From Owenia fusiformis (taxonomy: Eukaryota; Annelida; Polychaeta; Sabellida; Oweniidae), in assembly GCA_903813345.2 (NCBI GenBank), contig CAIIXF020000006.1:16310348-16374347 (forward strand): a DNA stretch of 64,000 nt, given 5' to 3'. The notes beneath the pieces are model-generated. The model was given only the letters and a program-made list of their open reading frames with translations. It was not told the origin of the DNA and did not search any database. The translations under genes and the position numbers were made by a program. Of this stretch, positions 62,101 through 64,000 are shown in pieces (position 1 is the stretch's first letter; each line of letters starts with the position of its first letter).

Positions 62101-63061
62101 CAACATATTTGAGGGTATGGTGGTCCATGGTGTTGCTTCTACTGTGATCAGCGGAGGAAGAGTTGTACTGGATGAAGGAGAGGTATGTTCCATCAACACC
62201 ATATTATATAAAAACTGTAAACCTAGACTAAAACAATTCAAGGTACAAGTACATAACATTACTCTTTTAAGTTTTTCAATAAGAGAACAAAGTTTTTTCA
62301 ATCGAATGGTGTCATATGTCATAGGAAATGATTTATCTTTAAAATGATATATAATACATGGCAAAGTTTAACATGTATCATATTTCTTGCATTGAGTAAG
62401 TTATTAATTATTTTGTTGTCACGTTTTAGCTTCACGTCACCCAAGGTGTGGGCAAGTTTGTTCCAACCCCTGTCAATGCTGAACATGTATATGGCCGTGT
62501 ACGAAACAGGGAATCGGTGAGTTAATTAGACAGGCTTACACATTGGTACTGTCTAACTCACGCTACATAGAGTTTGCTCCCCTGTGTTATAGCTAAGGCA
62601 ATTGGCTATGTGCACTAGCAAATTTGATGGGATGATCAGTCCATCATGGTATGATAGGAATTACACCGGAATTAATATATTAATCATCTTAGAATTTGTA
62701 TGTAAATAACTTTAAATTTCCATTAAAATAGTAAAATGTTCTGGACAGAATGTATTCAGGACAGTGATGAAACAATGTTTGAAAGGATGAAAAGAACATT
62801 TTGTAAGAATTTCTCATGGCAATAAATGCATACATTTCTATAAAATACCTTTTTTACAGGCCCGTATTCCACAAAAGGTAGTTCGTGATCCATATGAAGG
62901 CAAAGTCATCGAGATTTCCAATACTGTCGCTGACAGCCATGCTCCCATCAATCCAATCTGTCCCAATGCCATCAATGGTGCAGACCCCTTCTCCACACAT
63001 AGCAGACCCCCTACAAGTAGTGGCGGTAGGAACCTGCAGGATTCTAGCTTCTCTCTTAGTG
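13808..63061 (+). CDS. CRMP: CRMP / dihydropyrimidinase-like protein gene (alternative first exons, mutually exclusive exon 7; last exon beyond window)
   Basis: Coding exons: 13808-14119 (long start) or 31615-31656 (short start), then 55471-55565, 56279-56463, 56845-57009, 57205-57347, 57828-57896, 58652-58772 or 59118-59238, 60010-60166, 60842-60983, 61271-61354, 62003-62182, 62430-62516 and 62860-63061. All junctions are GT-AG and in phase. The long form reaches 647 codons here. The amidohydrolase barrel has the dihydropyrimidinase metal set in long-form numbering: His166 and His168 (THTH), Lys258 (SFKMF), His291 (VHAEN), position 347 in exon 7, and Asp425 (TGTDNC). Their spacings (90, 33, 56, 78) equal those I recall for human DPYS. 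The C-terminus ([12 protein letters not shown]) is CRMP-like. Family roles are cytosolic 5,6-dihydropyrimidine hydrolysis (DHP) or cytoskeletal/axon-guidance signalling (CRMP). Introns 1 and 2 carry most of the transposons in the window. Confidence 0.9.
14272..14350 (-). repeat. tRNA-like sequence (SINE head or tRNA pseudogene)
   Basis: On the minus strand there is a B-box-like GGGTTCGATCA preceded by an anticodon-arm-like GCCTTGTAAGC (loop with TGT, Thr-like) and GAGGGGTCGTG. The A box and acceptor ends do not pair well, so a functional tRNA is unlikely. It lies at the edge of a degenerate tandem region. Confidence 0.45.
14351..14960. repeat. Degenerate short tandem repeat (GGAGCACC units)
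   Basis: About 25 diverged units containing GGAGCACC, CATAGAGCA or similar, mixed with CCATCCC, spaced roughly 20-35 bases apart. It keeps no frame; an old minisatellite. Confidence 0.6.
14961..15802. other. CRMP intron 1 segment, no feature seen
   Basis: AT-rich sequence with no recognisable element or exon on either strand. Confidence 0.4.
15803..15957. repeat. Long hairpin, ~65-bp arms
   Basis: The arm AATGATAGGCCATTCAATAT, continuing to ACAGAATGTTGTAC, is answered by its near-perfect complement, which ends at TTATTTATTCC. The loop is about 25 bases. It directly abuts a region whose ends (TTCAAACAT at 15961 and ATGTTTGAA near 16350) are also inverted. The layout resembles the paired modules at 26496-28211 and 50420-50788. 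Confidence 0.8.
15958..16372. mobile_element. Short non-coding element with CRE and CCAAT motifs
   Basis: Bounded by ATTCAAACAT and ATGTTTGAAT. It contains TGACGTCA at 16216-16223 and ATTGGTTGAG near 16315. The companion element at 50538-50788 has the same motif pair. Boundaries are approximate. Confidence 0.45.
16435..16865 (+). mobile_element. MITE-like element, copy 1 (partner at 60344-60777)
   Basis: 431 bp. It starts CAATAGACTAGATGCGAGTA and ends CTACCTACTCGCATCTG, so the terminal AGATGCGAGTAG is inverted. The same element occurs at 60344-60777 in the opposite orientation (434 bp) with the same internal landmarks (CCCATAGACTCC, GAGCCACCTGGTGG). No protein coded. Confidence 0.85.
17345..17460 (+). 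repeat. Dispersed repeat (TGTTAATGCCTTGTT 3' end), copy
   Basis: Contains repeated GTTGGTGTTTGGCATTC-like units and ends TTTTGCATGTTAATGCCTTG. The same end occurs at 24185, 47755 and 53195. Confidence 0.7.
17900..18989. mobile_element. Tc1/mariner-like element with ~190-bp inverted ends, 1090 bp
   Basis: Begins CAGGGTGGTCCAAAAAAAAT and ends with the complement, flanked by TA on both sides (17898-17899, 18990-18991). The inverted repeats extend about 190 bp with scattered mismatches, past TATAGGTGCAAAC, into the centre. TA duplication and CAGGGTG ends fit Tc1/mariner. The middle has no transposase reading frame, so it is a non-autonomous, foldback-type derivative. Confidence 0.88.
18992..19652. 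other. CRMP intron 1 segment, nothing recognised
   Basis: AT-rich; no exon, hairpin or tandem array seen. Confidence 0.35.
19653..19843 (+). mobile_element. Small MITE, CAGTGAAACCTG ends, copy 1
   Basis: Starts CAGTGAAACCTGTAAAGTGG and ends with a degenerate complement (CAGGTTTTACT). The interior repeats GTGGAACAC. A related copy lies in reverse orientation at 55915-56084, with partial similarity at 32693-32800. Confidence 0.7.
19844..24089. other. CRMP intron 1 segment, nothing recognised
   Basis: About 4.2 kb of AT-rich sequence. Short open frames (for example 20434-20652, 21395-21661) have low-complexity AT-driven composition and no family resemblance. GCCAACTGGTAAGGTAT recurs near 21081 and 22591. 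Confidence 0.4.
24090..24185 (+). repeat. Dispersed repeat (TGTTAATGCC end), diverged copy
   Basis: GTTGGTGTTTGACATTAGG, then GTCTGTAACAAATGGCAG and TTTTGCATGTTAATGCC, as at 17345-17460 and 47638-47755. Confidence 0.6.
24569..25245. repeat. 31-bp minisatellite, about 21 copies, with degenerate tail
   Basis: Units such as GATGTCCTTAGATGGAGGTG followed by TTCACTAGAAA recur every 31 bases. The last few copies (25100-25230) are almost identical (GATGGGGGTGTTCATGAGAA), implying recent duplication there. Decayed GTGTTCACTA units continue to about 25675 and resume at 29525-29690, beyond an inserted 3.8-kb block. Confidence 0.95.
25730..25890 (+). repeat. GCACAGAATATGCAAATTAG block with AT-rich tails
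   Basis: CAGAATATGCAAATTAGATA followed by TATATGTATA-like sequence occurs here twice, again at 27100 and 28215, and inverted/direct around 28310-28560. These are subterminal parts of the composite element. Confidence 0.75.
26019..26447. mobile_element. Foldback element flanked by TTAA, 429 bp
   Basis: TTAA (26015-26018) then GGTTCAGCTGGAAAGTAAC; the complement ends at 26447 before TTAA (26448-26451). Arms of about 130 bp pair, including CAGGAAAGTATCATTACA. TTAA duplications are typical of piggyBac-type insertion, but the end sequence is not a classic piggyBac end and no transposase is present. Confidence 0.85.
26496..26854. repeat. Module A1: terminal inverted repeat element
   Basis: ATTTCATACCTACTGAGGTT at the left and its near complement ending GTAGGTATGAAAT at the right. 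Inside are a GCGGGATGGATACAC hairpin (about 26572-26602) and a T-rich tract. Followed at once by module B1. Confidence 0.8.
26861..26998. repeat. Module B1: 138-bp hairpin
   Basis: GTTATGTACGGTCGGTTTTG pairs with CAAAACCTCCCAGTACATAAC. The arms run about 60 bp around a loop with CCCTGCGGTCCCTCGG. Same length and almost the same sequence as B2. Confidence 0.9.
27074..27158 (+). repeat. Internal copy of the composite element's left end
   Basis: GGCTTATGGGCCATGTAAAC followed by CAGCACAGAATATGCAAATT, as at 25705. It separates module pair 1 from pair 2. Confidence 0.85.
27160..27528. repeat. Module A2: terminal inverted repeat element
   Basis: TTCATACTTGAGTGGGTTTG with the matching complement CCAAACCCACTCAAGTATG near 27506-27524. 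The terminal stem differs from A1 on both arms yet pairs perfectly with itself. The interior is GC-rich hairpin (GCGGGCAGATATAATATATC and similar), then a run of TTTAAAAA repeats. Confidence 0.85.
27535..27672. repeat. Module B2: 138-bp hairpin
   Basis: Nearly identical to B1, with paired arms GGTTTTGGATACAG and its complement, and loop CCCTGCGGTCCCTCG. Confidence 0.9.
27680..28065. repeat. Module A3: terminal inverted repeat element
   Basis: TATCCCATACTTGG at the left and ATTGGTATGGGATA at the right. The GC-rich GAGCGGGCAGATATAG hairpin is near 27770-27802. A short open frame at 27828-28028 has no recognisable similarity. Confidence 0.7.
28071..28211. repeat. Module B3: hairpin with a different stem but the same loop
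   Basis: ATTATCCTATAGTCGGTTCA pairs with TGAACCTCATATAGGATAAT. The stem GGATATTGGGATTATCCC differs from B1/B2 at many positions on both arms, while the loop CCTGCGGCCCTCGGG is kept. Confidence 0.9.
28305..28505. repeat. Back-to-back element ends forming a ~200-bp palindrome
   Basis: GCTGGTTTACATGGCCCATAA (28391-28411), GCC, then its exact complement (28415-28435). The pairing extends outward through ATATGCAAATTAGATAGATA into AT-rich tails. It looks like two composite-element ends joined head to head. Confidence 0.85.
28557..29339. mobile_element. TA-flanked DNA element, 783 bp, inserted in the composite block
   Basis: The ends TACCGTATTCTCTGTAATTA and its complement at 29320-29339 include a TA on each side. 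Removing the element and one TA recreates the sequence at 28268-28303 (GTATTTATATATATGTATGA), an in-window empty site. The interior has GCGCCC/GGGCGC motifs near both ends and no transposase frame. The superfamily is not certain. Confidence 0.88.
29521..29700. repeat. Continuation of the 31-bp minisatellite
   Basis: Decayed units (GGTGTTTACTAGAAGGAGGT, GATAGAGGTGTTTGCAAGA) resume right after the composite block, showing the block inserted into the array. Confidence 0.65.
29991..30081. repeat. 19-bp minisatellite, 5 copies
   Basis: TTGCCTCACCTATTTGAAT units begin at 29991, 30010, 30029, 30048 and 30067. Confidence 0.95.
30082..31614. other. CRMP intron 1 and likely promoter region of the short isoform
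   Basis: No repeat or exon recognised. The part just upstream of 31615 probably contains the promoter and 5' UTR of the short transcript, but no firm core-promoter motif can be named. Confidence 0.3.
31615..31656 (+). CDS. CRMP: CRMP alternative first coding exon, short N-terminus
   Basis: The ATG at 31615 starts 14 codons, [14 protein letters not shown], ending exactly at a consensus CAG|GTAAGG donor in phase 0, the same phase as the long first exon. The peptide aligns with the short N-terminus of vertebrate CRMPs (MSHQGKKSIPHIT type), directly upstream of the conserved RLFIKGG in exon 2. The match of sequence, length, phase and splice site makes this more than chance, though transcript evidence is absent. 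Confidence 0.75.
33368..33435. repeat. 34-bp tandem duplication
   Basis: GTTTCACTTGAAAAATAACA with AGTGAAAAAGCCTT occurs twice exactly, head to tail. Each unit is itself a short TTCACTTG/CAAGTGAA hairpin. Confidence 0.9.
36562..36621. repeat. 30-bp tandem duplication
   Basis: CTGTTTCTGCTATAATACCA followed by GTTACTGGTA occurs twice in a row, exactly. Confidence 0.9.
37034..37810. mobile_element. Possible MITE with ~45-bp imperfect inverted ends
   Basis: TCCATTGGGATCTCCCCATG (left, near 37041) faces CATGGGGAGATCATAATGGC (right, near 37784). The interior contains a second inverted pair, TATGACCTGAATCGATTG / CAATCGATTCAGGTCATA (37449-37552). Exact ends and target duplication are not clear. Confidence 0.5.
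39400..39715 (+). repeat. Dispersed repeat related to the flank of the 162-bp array
   Basis: Two units share TACTAGAGCTGATTAACTTT, GGCCATCTTGTTTTCT and TGTCATCGCC. The end TCTCGTTCACGTCCTGTGCC matches the sequence after the array at about 8758. Preceded by GTGGTCGTGATCG microsatellite (39313-39345). Confidence 0.6.
40286..40475 (-). repeat. Ngaro split repeat B2 (3' end)
   Basis: 190 bp, essentially identical to 40790-40979. A 41-bp spacer (40476-40516) separates it from A2. Confidence 0.92.
40517..40793 (-). repeat. Ngaro split repeat A2
   Basis: 277 bp, same length as A1 at 45793-46069 with only a few differences (for example TCTACGAGC against TCTTTGAGC). Contains CCAAT-type motifs (GATTGGCT twice) that could act in the element's promoter. 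Confidence 0.92.
40790..40979 (-). repeat. Ngaro split repeat B1
   Basis: 190-bp partner of B2. It begins one base after the stop of the truncated RT frame and overlaps A2 by 4 bases. Confidence 0.92.
40981..41721 (-). pseudogene. Reverse transcriptase of the Ngaro-like element, truncated
   Basis: A 246-codon frame. From about residue 90 it matches the DIRS/Ngaro RT N-terminus: [38 protein letters not shown], then [11 protein letters not shown]. Fingers and the start of the palm are present. The frame reaches motif A ([11 protein letters not shown], about residues 232-242), then has GYSF and a stop. The YxDD motif, RNase H and tyrosine recombinase are absent. Its first 68 codons overlap the Gag end in another frame, so RT was probably made by frameshift or reinitiation. 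The GYSF tail may be the remnant of the last ORF joined by an internal deletion near 40993. Confidence 0.85.
41516..43129 (-). CDS. Gag-like protein of the Ngaro-like element, Gln/Asn/Gly/Pro-rich
   Basis: 537 codons from ATG 43129. Residues 1-140 are rich in Gln, Pro, Gly, Asn and Met. Residues about 140-280 are a tandem decapeptide, [10 protein letters not shown] and variants, with about 14 copies. Residues about 290-450 look folded. The C-terminus has a CCCH-like finger (C-x8-C-x4-C-x3-H, from residue 475) and a knuckle-like C-x2-C-x3-H-x4-C, followed by a basic tail. Such fingers are usual in DIRS/Ngaro Gag and bind RNA. The low-complexity domain resembles prion-like, condensate-forming sequences (inference). 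The frame is intact. Confidence 0.85.
   Translation of the reverse strand: MAQQPGGNPQLLNQVGDNVAQAAQQLPQQGQMAGQQAVMPNQNAANGGQAQPQVPIAGHQQNPNMGQQLGPGQGPLQNPVIGQGQAGNIQIPNPGMGQVLMPNPGMNQGQPGNGIGQGVLPNPGINPGQPGNQQFQNPGLDQGYNQQPGMNQGYNQNQMIGQGYNHNPGMGQGNNQNPGMVQGNNQNPGMVQGQNPGMVQGYNQNPGMIQGNNQNPGMVQGYNQNPGMVQGLNQNPGMNQGFNQNPGIGQGYNQNPGMVQGYNQNPGMVQGYNQMQGINPQATGPWRPDQIGQFATQGNTNTLMFTGNQLDTHVSDSLRQKIVKNEYVDLKTLLVKTDSNQEFKYVTEKEDGEERLILKPIETKSKIVSISDWQSAFFVFMTVYIRQHPNEAINLVKYASHILSLSKTPNANWQQYDEDFRRNKLLAGLRWEVLNHELLLAATVIKPSHPQQSKGFQKNMSQKSGKNSFRESPICFRWNDGEFCQFSSCKYRHVCKFCQEKHRATDCKQGRSQKSKLFNQNNKNSSRFVKKSKESHS
42295..42700. repeat. 30-bp coding minisatellite in Gag
   Basis: Units such as CTGGACCATACCGGGGTTTT plus GGTTGTAGCC recur every 30 bases in frame, with occasional 24-bp units. 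Third-position differences between units suggest selection or older divergence in part of the array. Confidence 0.9.
43540..44340. repeat. Irregular AGCGTGC-rich spacer between Gag and SGNH frames
   Basis: About 20 copies of AGCGTG or GCAAGCGTGC, with AAGCGTTCAACA and TACCTGCGGGTA interspersed at irregular intervals. There is no open frame. It could be a packaging, splicing or translational control region (inference). Confidence 0.7.
44397..45077 (-). CDS. SGNH/GDSL-like hydrolase of the Ngaro-like element
   Basis: 226 codons from ATG 45077. Block I is [11 protein letters not shown], with the nucleophile Ser18 in GHS instead of GDS. Block II is [12 protein letters not shown] (Gly near 55-58). 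Block III is QIAGNDV (Asn86). Block V is [12 protein letters not shown], with Asp186 and His189. All four SGNH positions are present, so an esterase-like fold is likely. SGNH domains are known passengers of Ngaro and some other non-LTR/YR retroelements; their role is unclear. The frame is intact and lies first in the element, upstream of Gag. Confidence 0.85.
   Translation of the reverse strand: MNEWSTMSLPWVLLFGHSLINRILEPGEDFSEEFRNKCPPSLDLSVDQCHLSYEGVPGGTLKKLDERDLWKSMNNFDVVVAQIAGNDVKHIVMSNLEIQGICMKTLNMVQRLLQYVSVVVLCKLFYRKASLSRSSRIRCTDHQRNYNANVDKINANLSYELKNETNIYLWRTKGQILNGLSMLGVDGTHFNEDGHYKYWRSLRGAVLHGLASKCSWARLHFNAVHK
45078..45792 (-). other. 5' leader of the Ngaro-like element
   Basis: No convincing protein. 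It contains the palindromic CCAAT motif CATTGGCCAATG (about 45352-45363). A small 66-codon frame at 45485-45685 has no recognisable similarity. Confidence 0.4.
45793..46069 (-). repeat. Ngaro split repeat A1 (5' end)
   Basis: 277-bp partner of A2 and the left terminus of the element on its coding strand. The sequence after it (GTATTGAGG) is host DNA. Confidence 0.92.
46070..48993. other. CRMP intron, little recognised
   Basis: Only the dispersed repeat at 47638-47755 stands out. No exon seen. Confidence 0.35.
47638..47755 (+). repeat. Dispersed repeat with GTCACCACC..GTGGTGAC hairpin head
   Basis: ATGTCACCACCAGAAGTGGT opens a hairpin; then GTATCTGTAACAAATGGCAG and the end TTTTGCATGTTAATGCCTTG. 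The same layout is at 53061-53195. Confidence 0.75.
48994..49765. mobile_element. Nested foldback element, 772 bp
   Basis: The outer arms of about 138 bp (48994-49131 and 49628-49765) are near-perfect complements, starting ACCCTGGGTATAGTCTATCA. An inner inverted pair of about 80 bp (49165-49245 and 49312-49395; AGAATAGTTTGCTATTTTGT) sits between them. The outer arms contain TCACGTGAC and GATGACGTGTGCGCGAGTGA. No coding frame. Confidence 0.9.
49931..50111. repeat. ~38-bp minisatellite, 5 copies
   Basis: GGTGTCACATATGATCATTG recurs in units of 38, 32, 38, 35 and 38 bp. Length differences are multiples of the internal GTT step. Confidence 0.92.
50420..50532. repeat. Module B-type hairpin with unique stem
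   Basis: TTATGTCACTATCGTGGCAT pairs with ATGTGCCACGATAGTGACAT and on to TAA. GCCCGAGG and CCGAGGGC border the loop, as in B1-B3. Confidence 0.9.
50538..50788. mobile_element. Module A-type element with CRE-like palindrome
   Basis: TTATAACATACCTATGATGA at the left and TCATCATAGGTATGTTATAA at the right. Inside, GATTGGT and ACCAATC flank TGACGTCA (50674-50681), followed by GCGGGCGCGGGC. It sits 5 bases from the B-type hairpin. Confidence 0.85.
50789..53060. other. CRMP intron, nothing recognised
   Basis: Decayed GTGTTCACTA units at about 50930-51180 resemble the 31-bp array; there is a poly-G near 50980. No exon seen. Confidence 0.35.
53061..53195 (+). repeat. Dispersed repeat with GTCACCACC..GTGGTGAC hairpin head
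   Basis: ATGTCACCACCACAAGTGGT and GACAT form a perfect hairpin. The GTTGGTGTTTGG units and the TTGCATGTTAATGCCTTGTT end follow. Confidence 0.8.
53196..54240. other. CRMP intron, nothing recognised
   Basis: Three loose copies of CTATGTATCACATTGTG near 54115-54180; otherwise plain sequence. Confidence 0.35.
54241..54457. repeat. Inverted pair of short tandem arrays (TAGACATTTCACCCC)
   Basis: Six or seven units of the TAGACATTTCACCCC type run to about 54350. They are followed by six units of the complement (GGGGTGAAATGTCTA type) to 54457. The whole can fold into one long imperfect hairpin. Confidence 0.85.
54458..55470. other. CRMP intron before exon 2, nothing recognised
   Basis: No repeat or alternative first exon identified. 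Confidence 0.35.
55471..55565 (+). CDS. CRMP: CRMP exon 2 (first shared exon)
   Basis: TTTCAG acceptor, phase 0; GTAAGT donor after 95 nt. Encodes [17 protein letters not shown] and then [10 protein letters not shown], the beta-sandwich start of dihydropyrimidinase/CRMP proteins. Confidence 0.92.
55915..56084 (-). mobile_element. Small MITE, CAGTGAAACCTG ends, copy 2
   Basis: Ends at ...ACAGGTTTCACTG; the interior repeats GTGTTCCACTT. Reverse-oriented relative of 19653-19843, in CRMP intron 2. Confidence 0.75.
56279..56463 (+). CDS. CRMP: CRMP exon 3 (His-x-His metal site)
   Basis: 185 nt between a TTCCAG acceptor and GTATGT donor. Encodes [19 protein letters not shown], giving the two barrel zinc ligands His166 and His168, then [20 protein letters not shown]-like THTH is retained; several vertebrate CRMPs have lost the second His. 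Confidence 0.95.
56845..57009 (+). CDS. CRMP: CRMP exon 4
   Basis: 165 nt. Encodes [20 protein letters not shown], then a segment with [13 protein letters not shown]. Phase 1 at both ends. Confidence 0.93.
57205..57347 (+). CDS. CRMP: CRMP exon 5 (carboxylated Lys and third His)
   Basis: 143 nt. Encodes [13 protein letters not shown], in which Lys258 is at the carboxylated-lysine position, and [15 protein letters not shown], in which His291 is a zinc ligand. The spacing of 33 residues equals that in dihydropyrimidinases. Confidence 0.95.
57542..57723. mobile_element. TA-flanked MITE, 182 bp, in CRMP intron 5
   Basis: CAGGGTGGGCCAAAAAAAAC at the left and TTGACCCACCCTG at the right, with TA on both sides. 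Tc1/mariner-like ends; no coding. A related fragment lies at about 62263-62370. Confidence 0.85.
57828..57896 (+). CDS. CRMP: CRMP exon 6
   Basis: 69 nt, phase 0 at both ends. Encodes [16 protein letters not shown], the conserved TGPEGH loop. Confidence 0.93.
58652..58772 (+). CDS. CRMP: CRMP alternative exon 7a (CRMP-type, Lys at ligand site)
   Basis: 121 nt, phase 0 in, phase 1 out, CATAG acceptor and GTGAGT donor. Encodes [17 protein letters not shown], then [20 protein letters not shown]. The residue at the fourth zinc-ligand position (347) is Lys, as in vertebrate CRMPs (YVTKVMSK). Without His the binuclear site should not form, so this isoform is predicted to be non-catalytic. Including both 7a and 7b would shift the frame. 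Confidence 0.92.
59118..59238 (+). CDS. CRMP: CRMP alternative exon 7b (dihydropyrimidinase-type, His at ligand site)
   Basis: 121 nt, same phases as 7a, ATTAG acceptor and GTAGGG donor. Encodes [17 protein letters not shown], then [20 protein letters not shown]. His347 lies 56 residues after His291 and 78 before Asp425, exactly the dihydropyrimidinase spacing. This isoform is predicted to be an active 5,6-dihydropyrimidine amidohydrolase. Confidence 0.92.
60010..60166 (+). CDS. CRMP: CRMP exon 8
   Basis: 157 nt. Encodes [19 protein letters not shown] and then [28 protein letters not shown] is of dihydropyrimidinase type, unlike the vertebrate CRMP version of this loop. Confidence 0.95.
60344..60777 (-). 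mobile_element. MITE-like element, copy 2, in CRMP intron 8
   Basis: Reverse-oriented partner of 16435-16865. Ends CAGATGCGAGTAGGTAG (left) and CTACTCGCATCTAGTCTATT (right). Confidence 0.85.
60842..60983 (+). CDS. CRMP: CRMP exon 9 (catalytic Asp)
   Basis: 142 nt. Encodes [20 protein letters not shown], where Asp425 is the catalytic/metal Asp, then [20 protein letters not shown]. Vertebrate CRMPs lack this Asp. Confidence 0.95.
61271..61354 (+). CDS. CRMP: CRMP exon 10
   Basis: 84 nt, phase 0. Encodes [20 protein letters not shown] and then IFNVYPKK. Confidence 0.95.
62003..62182 (+). CDS. CRMP: CRMP exon 11
   Basis: 180 nt, phase 0. Encodes [20 protein letters not shown], then [20 protein letters not shown], the C-terminal sandwich domain. 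Confidence 0.95.
62263..62370 (-). repeat. Fragment related to the MITE at 57542-57723
   Basis: TCAATCGAATGGTGTCATAT and GGAAATGATTTATCTTTAAA match the complement of the interior of 57542-57723. The terminal CAGGGTG ends are missing. Confidence 0.7.
62430..62516 (+). CDS. CRMP: CRMP exon 12
   Basis: 87 nt, phase 0. Encodes [20 protein letters not shown] then YGRVRNRES. Confidence 0.93.
62860..63061 (+). CDS. CRMP: CRMP exon 13 (C-terminal regulatory tail)
   Basis: 202 nt with an ACAG acceptor and G|GTAGGC donor. Encodes [17 protein letters not shown], then a Ser/Thr/Pro-rich part ending [14 protein letters not shown]. The ending matches the CRMP tail NLHQSGFSLSG, and vertebrate genes splice at the same Gly. 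If the donor is skipped, the frame runs on to a stop near 63243, giving a different tail. Confidence 0.88.
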
Positions 63062-64000
63062 GTAGGCGTGGTTTGGCTTTTATATGGCACACCCAGCAGA
63101 AAACTTTGATATCTCAAATATTATCTGACACAGGGTTAATTTGGGGGAGTATGAGTTTCATAGGGACTAGGAGTTTCACTTATGTGACATGTAAAGTCTC
63201 AATTGTACAATTGTATATTGCAGTGTCATTCACATGCCTTTAAATTACCTTCTACAATGTATTTATTCAGAAAATATCAAATTGTAAAAATTTCACTTAG
63301 GGCAAATCTGCACTGGGCTTATCAAAGGGAAAATGGGCCTATTAGGCTAATTATTAGTGCAATTTTATCTTTATACTTCATCCTCTTTTTTAGTCACACA
63401 TAGCACATTAACTTTAATCTCACATCATCATTGTAATTTCAATACTATTTCATAACAAAATTTAAAGTTTTCTGCTTCGGTCATAGCTACATTATTTAAC
63501 AAACAAATCAGTCAACGATTCCTTTATTGAAAGATTTTGCTCATGTATTTGAGGGGTAATCGTTGATATGGTCAGCTCATAAAGCTGCACAGAAGTGTGT
63601 AATTTTCTACATGTGAATTGAAACCTTCCAAATTACAATTTCTTTGTGTCATGATGTCCAATCAAGACAGTATCTAGTGGGCTTTGTATAAAAAACCTCC
63701 TACCTCATAACCACCTACCCACCTACGTGGGACATGATACAGTCATTGAAGGGTTGAATTTTAAAGATTTTTAAATCTCAAAATAGCTCTAATTATTAAC
63801 ATTTCTACAATTCTGTCTTTATTTTATGACTAGACGGATGACAGATCCATAAATAAAGGCATATGGGTGCATTGTAATGTGTAATGACCCAAGGGCGCCC
63901 CAGGGGAATAACTAACTAAAGACAGCGAGCATAGGTCCAACAAGCCAGATAAAGAAATTGAAAGAAAGTGTGCTAAATTCGATGCCCCAAGTGGGAATCA
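63062..64000. other. CRMP last intron (part)
   Basis: No exon with the expected CRMP C-terminal end (APPGG-like) was found, so the last exon is probably beyond the window. No repeat recognised. Confidence 0.4.

Noticed and set aside
61805-62347. 180-codon continuous frame around CRMP exon 11
   Set aside because: Only the 62003-62182 part is exon; the rest is intron read through clear splice sites.

Overview
This is nuclear DNA of an animal: intron-rich, AT-rich, and full of short non-coding transposons. The retroelement type, the dispersed hairpin repeats and the gene structures suggest a lophotrochozoan, most likely a mollusc. That placement is inference; nothing in the window fixes a species.

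Two host genes lie head to head. At the left edge, on the minus strand, are the first six coding exons (178-2992, 253 codons) of a mitochondrial long-chain acyl-CoA dehydrogenase (ACADL-like); the rest lies beyond base 1. From 13808 to beyond the right edge, on the plus strand, is one very large CRMP/dihydropyrimidinase gene (collapsin response mediator protein family). It has two alternative first coding exons: a long N-terminus at 13808 and a short one at 31615. Twelve shared coding exons and one duplicated exon lie between 55471 and 63061; the last exon is off the right end. All exon junctions keep phase.

The strongest biological point is the duplicated exon. Exons 7a (58652-58772) and 7b (59118-59238) are both 121 nt and encode alternative versions of one segment. 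7b supplies the histidine at the fourth zinc-ligand position of dihydropyrimidinase; 7a supplies lysine, as in non-enzymatic CRMPs. All other metal ligands sit in shared exons. Splice choice therefore probably switches the gene between a pyrimidine-catabolic enzyme and a neuronal CRMP-like protein. The same logic is known for the Drosophila CRMP gene.

The introns and the intergenic region (about 3-55 kb) are packed with mobile elements. A 5.8-kb Ngaro-like tyrosine-recombinase retrotransposon (40286-46069, minus strand) has intact split direct repeats, a Gln/Asn-rich repetitive Gag, an SGNH hydrolase and a reverse transcriptase cut off at palm motif A. A 3.8-kb composite block (25705-29520) has 20-bp inverted ends and 8-bp target duplications. 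It carries three paired non-coding modules whose stems differ in sequence but stay self-complementary around a conserved GC-rich loop, plus two nested elements. A related pair occurs at 50420-50788. Other elements: a hAT-type MITE (6544-7010), long-TIR TA-flanked elements, a nested foldback (48994-49765), and several tandem arrays (31-bp, 162-bp, 15-bp, 19-bp and about 38-bp units).

No rRNA, intact tRNA, CRISPR or prokaryotic feature was found.
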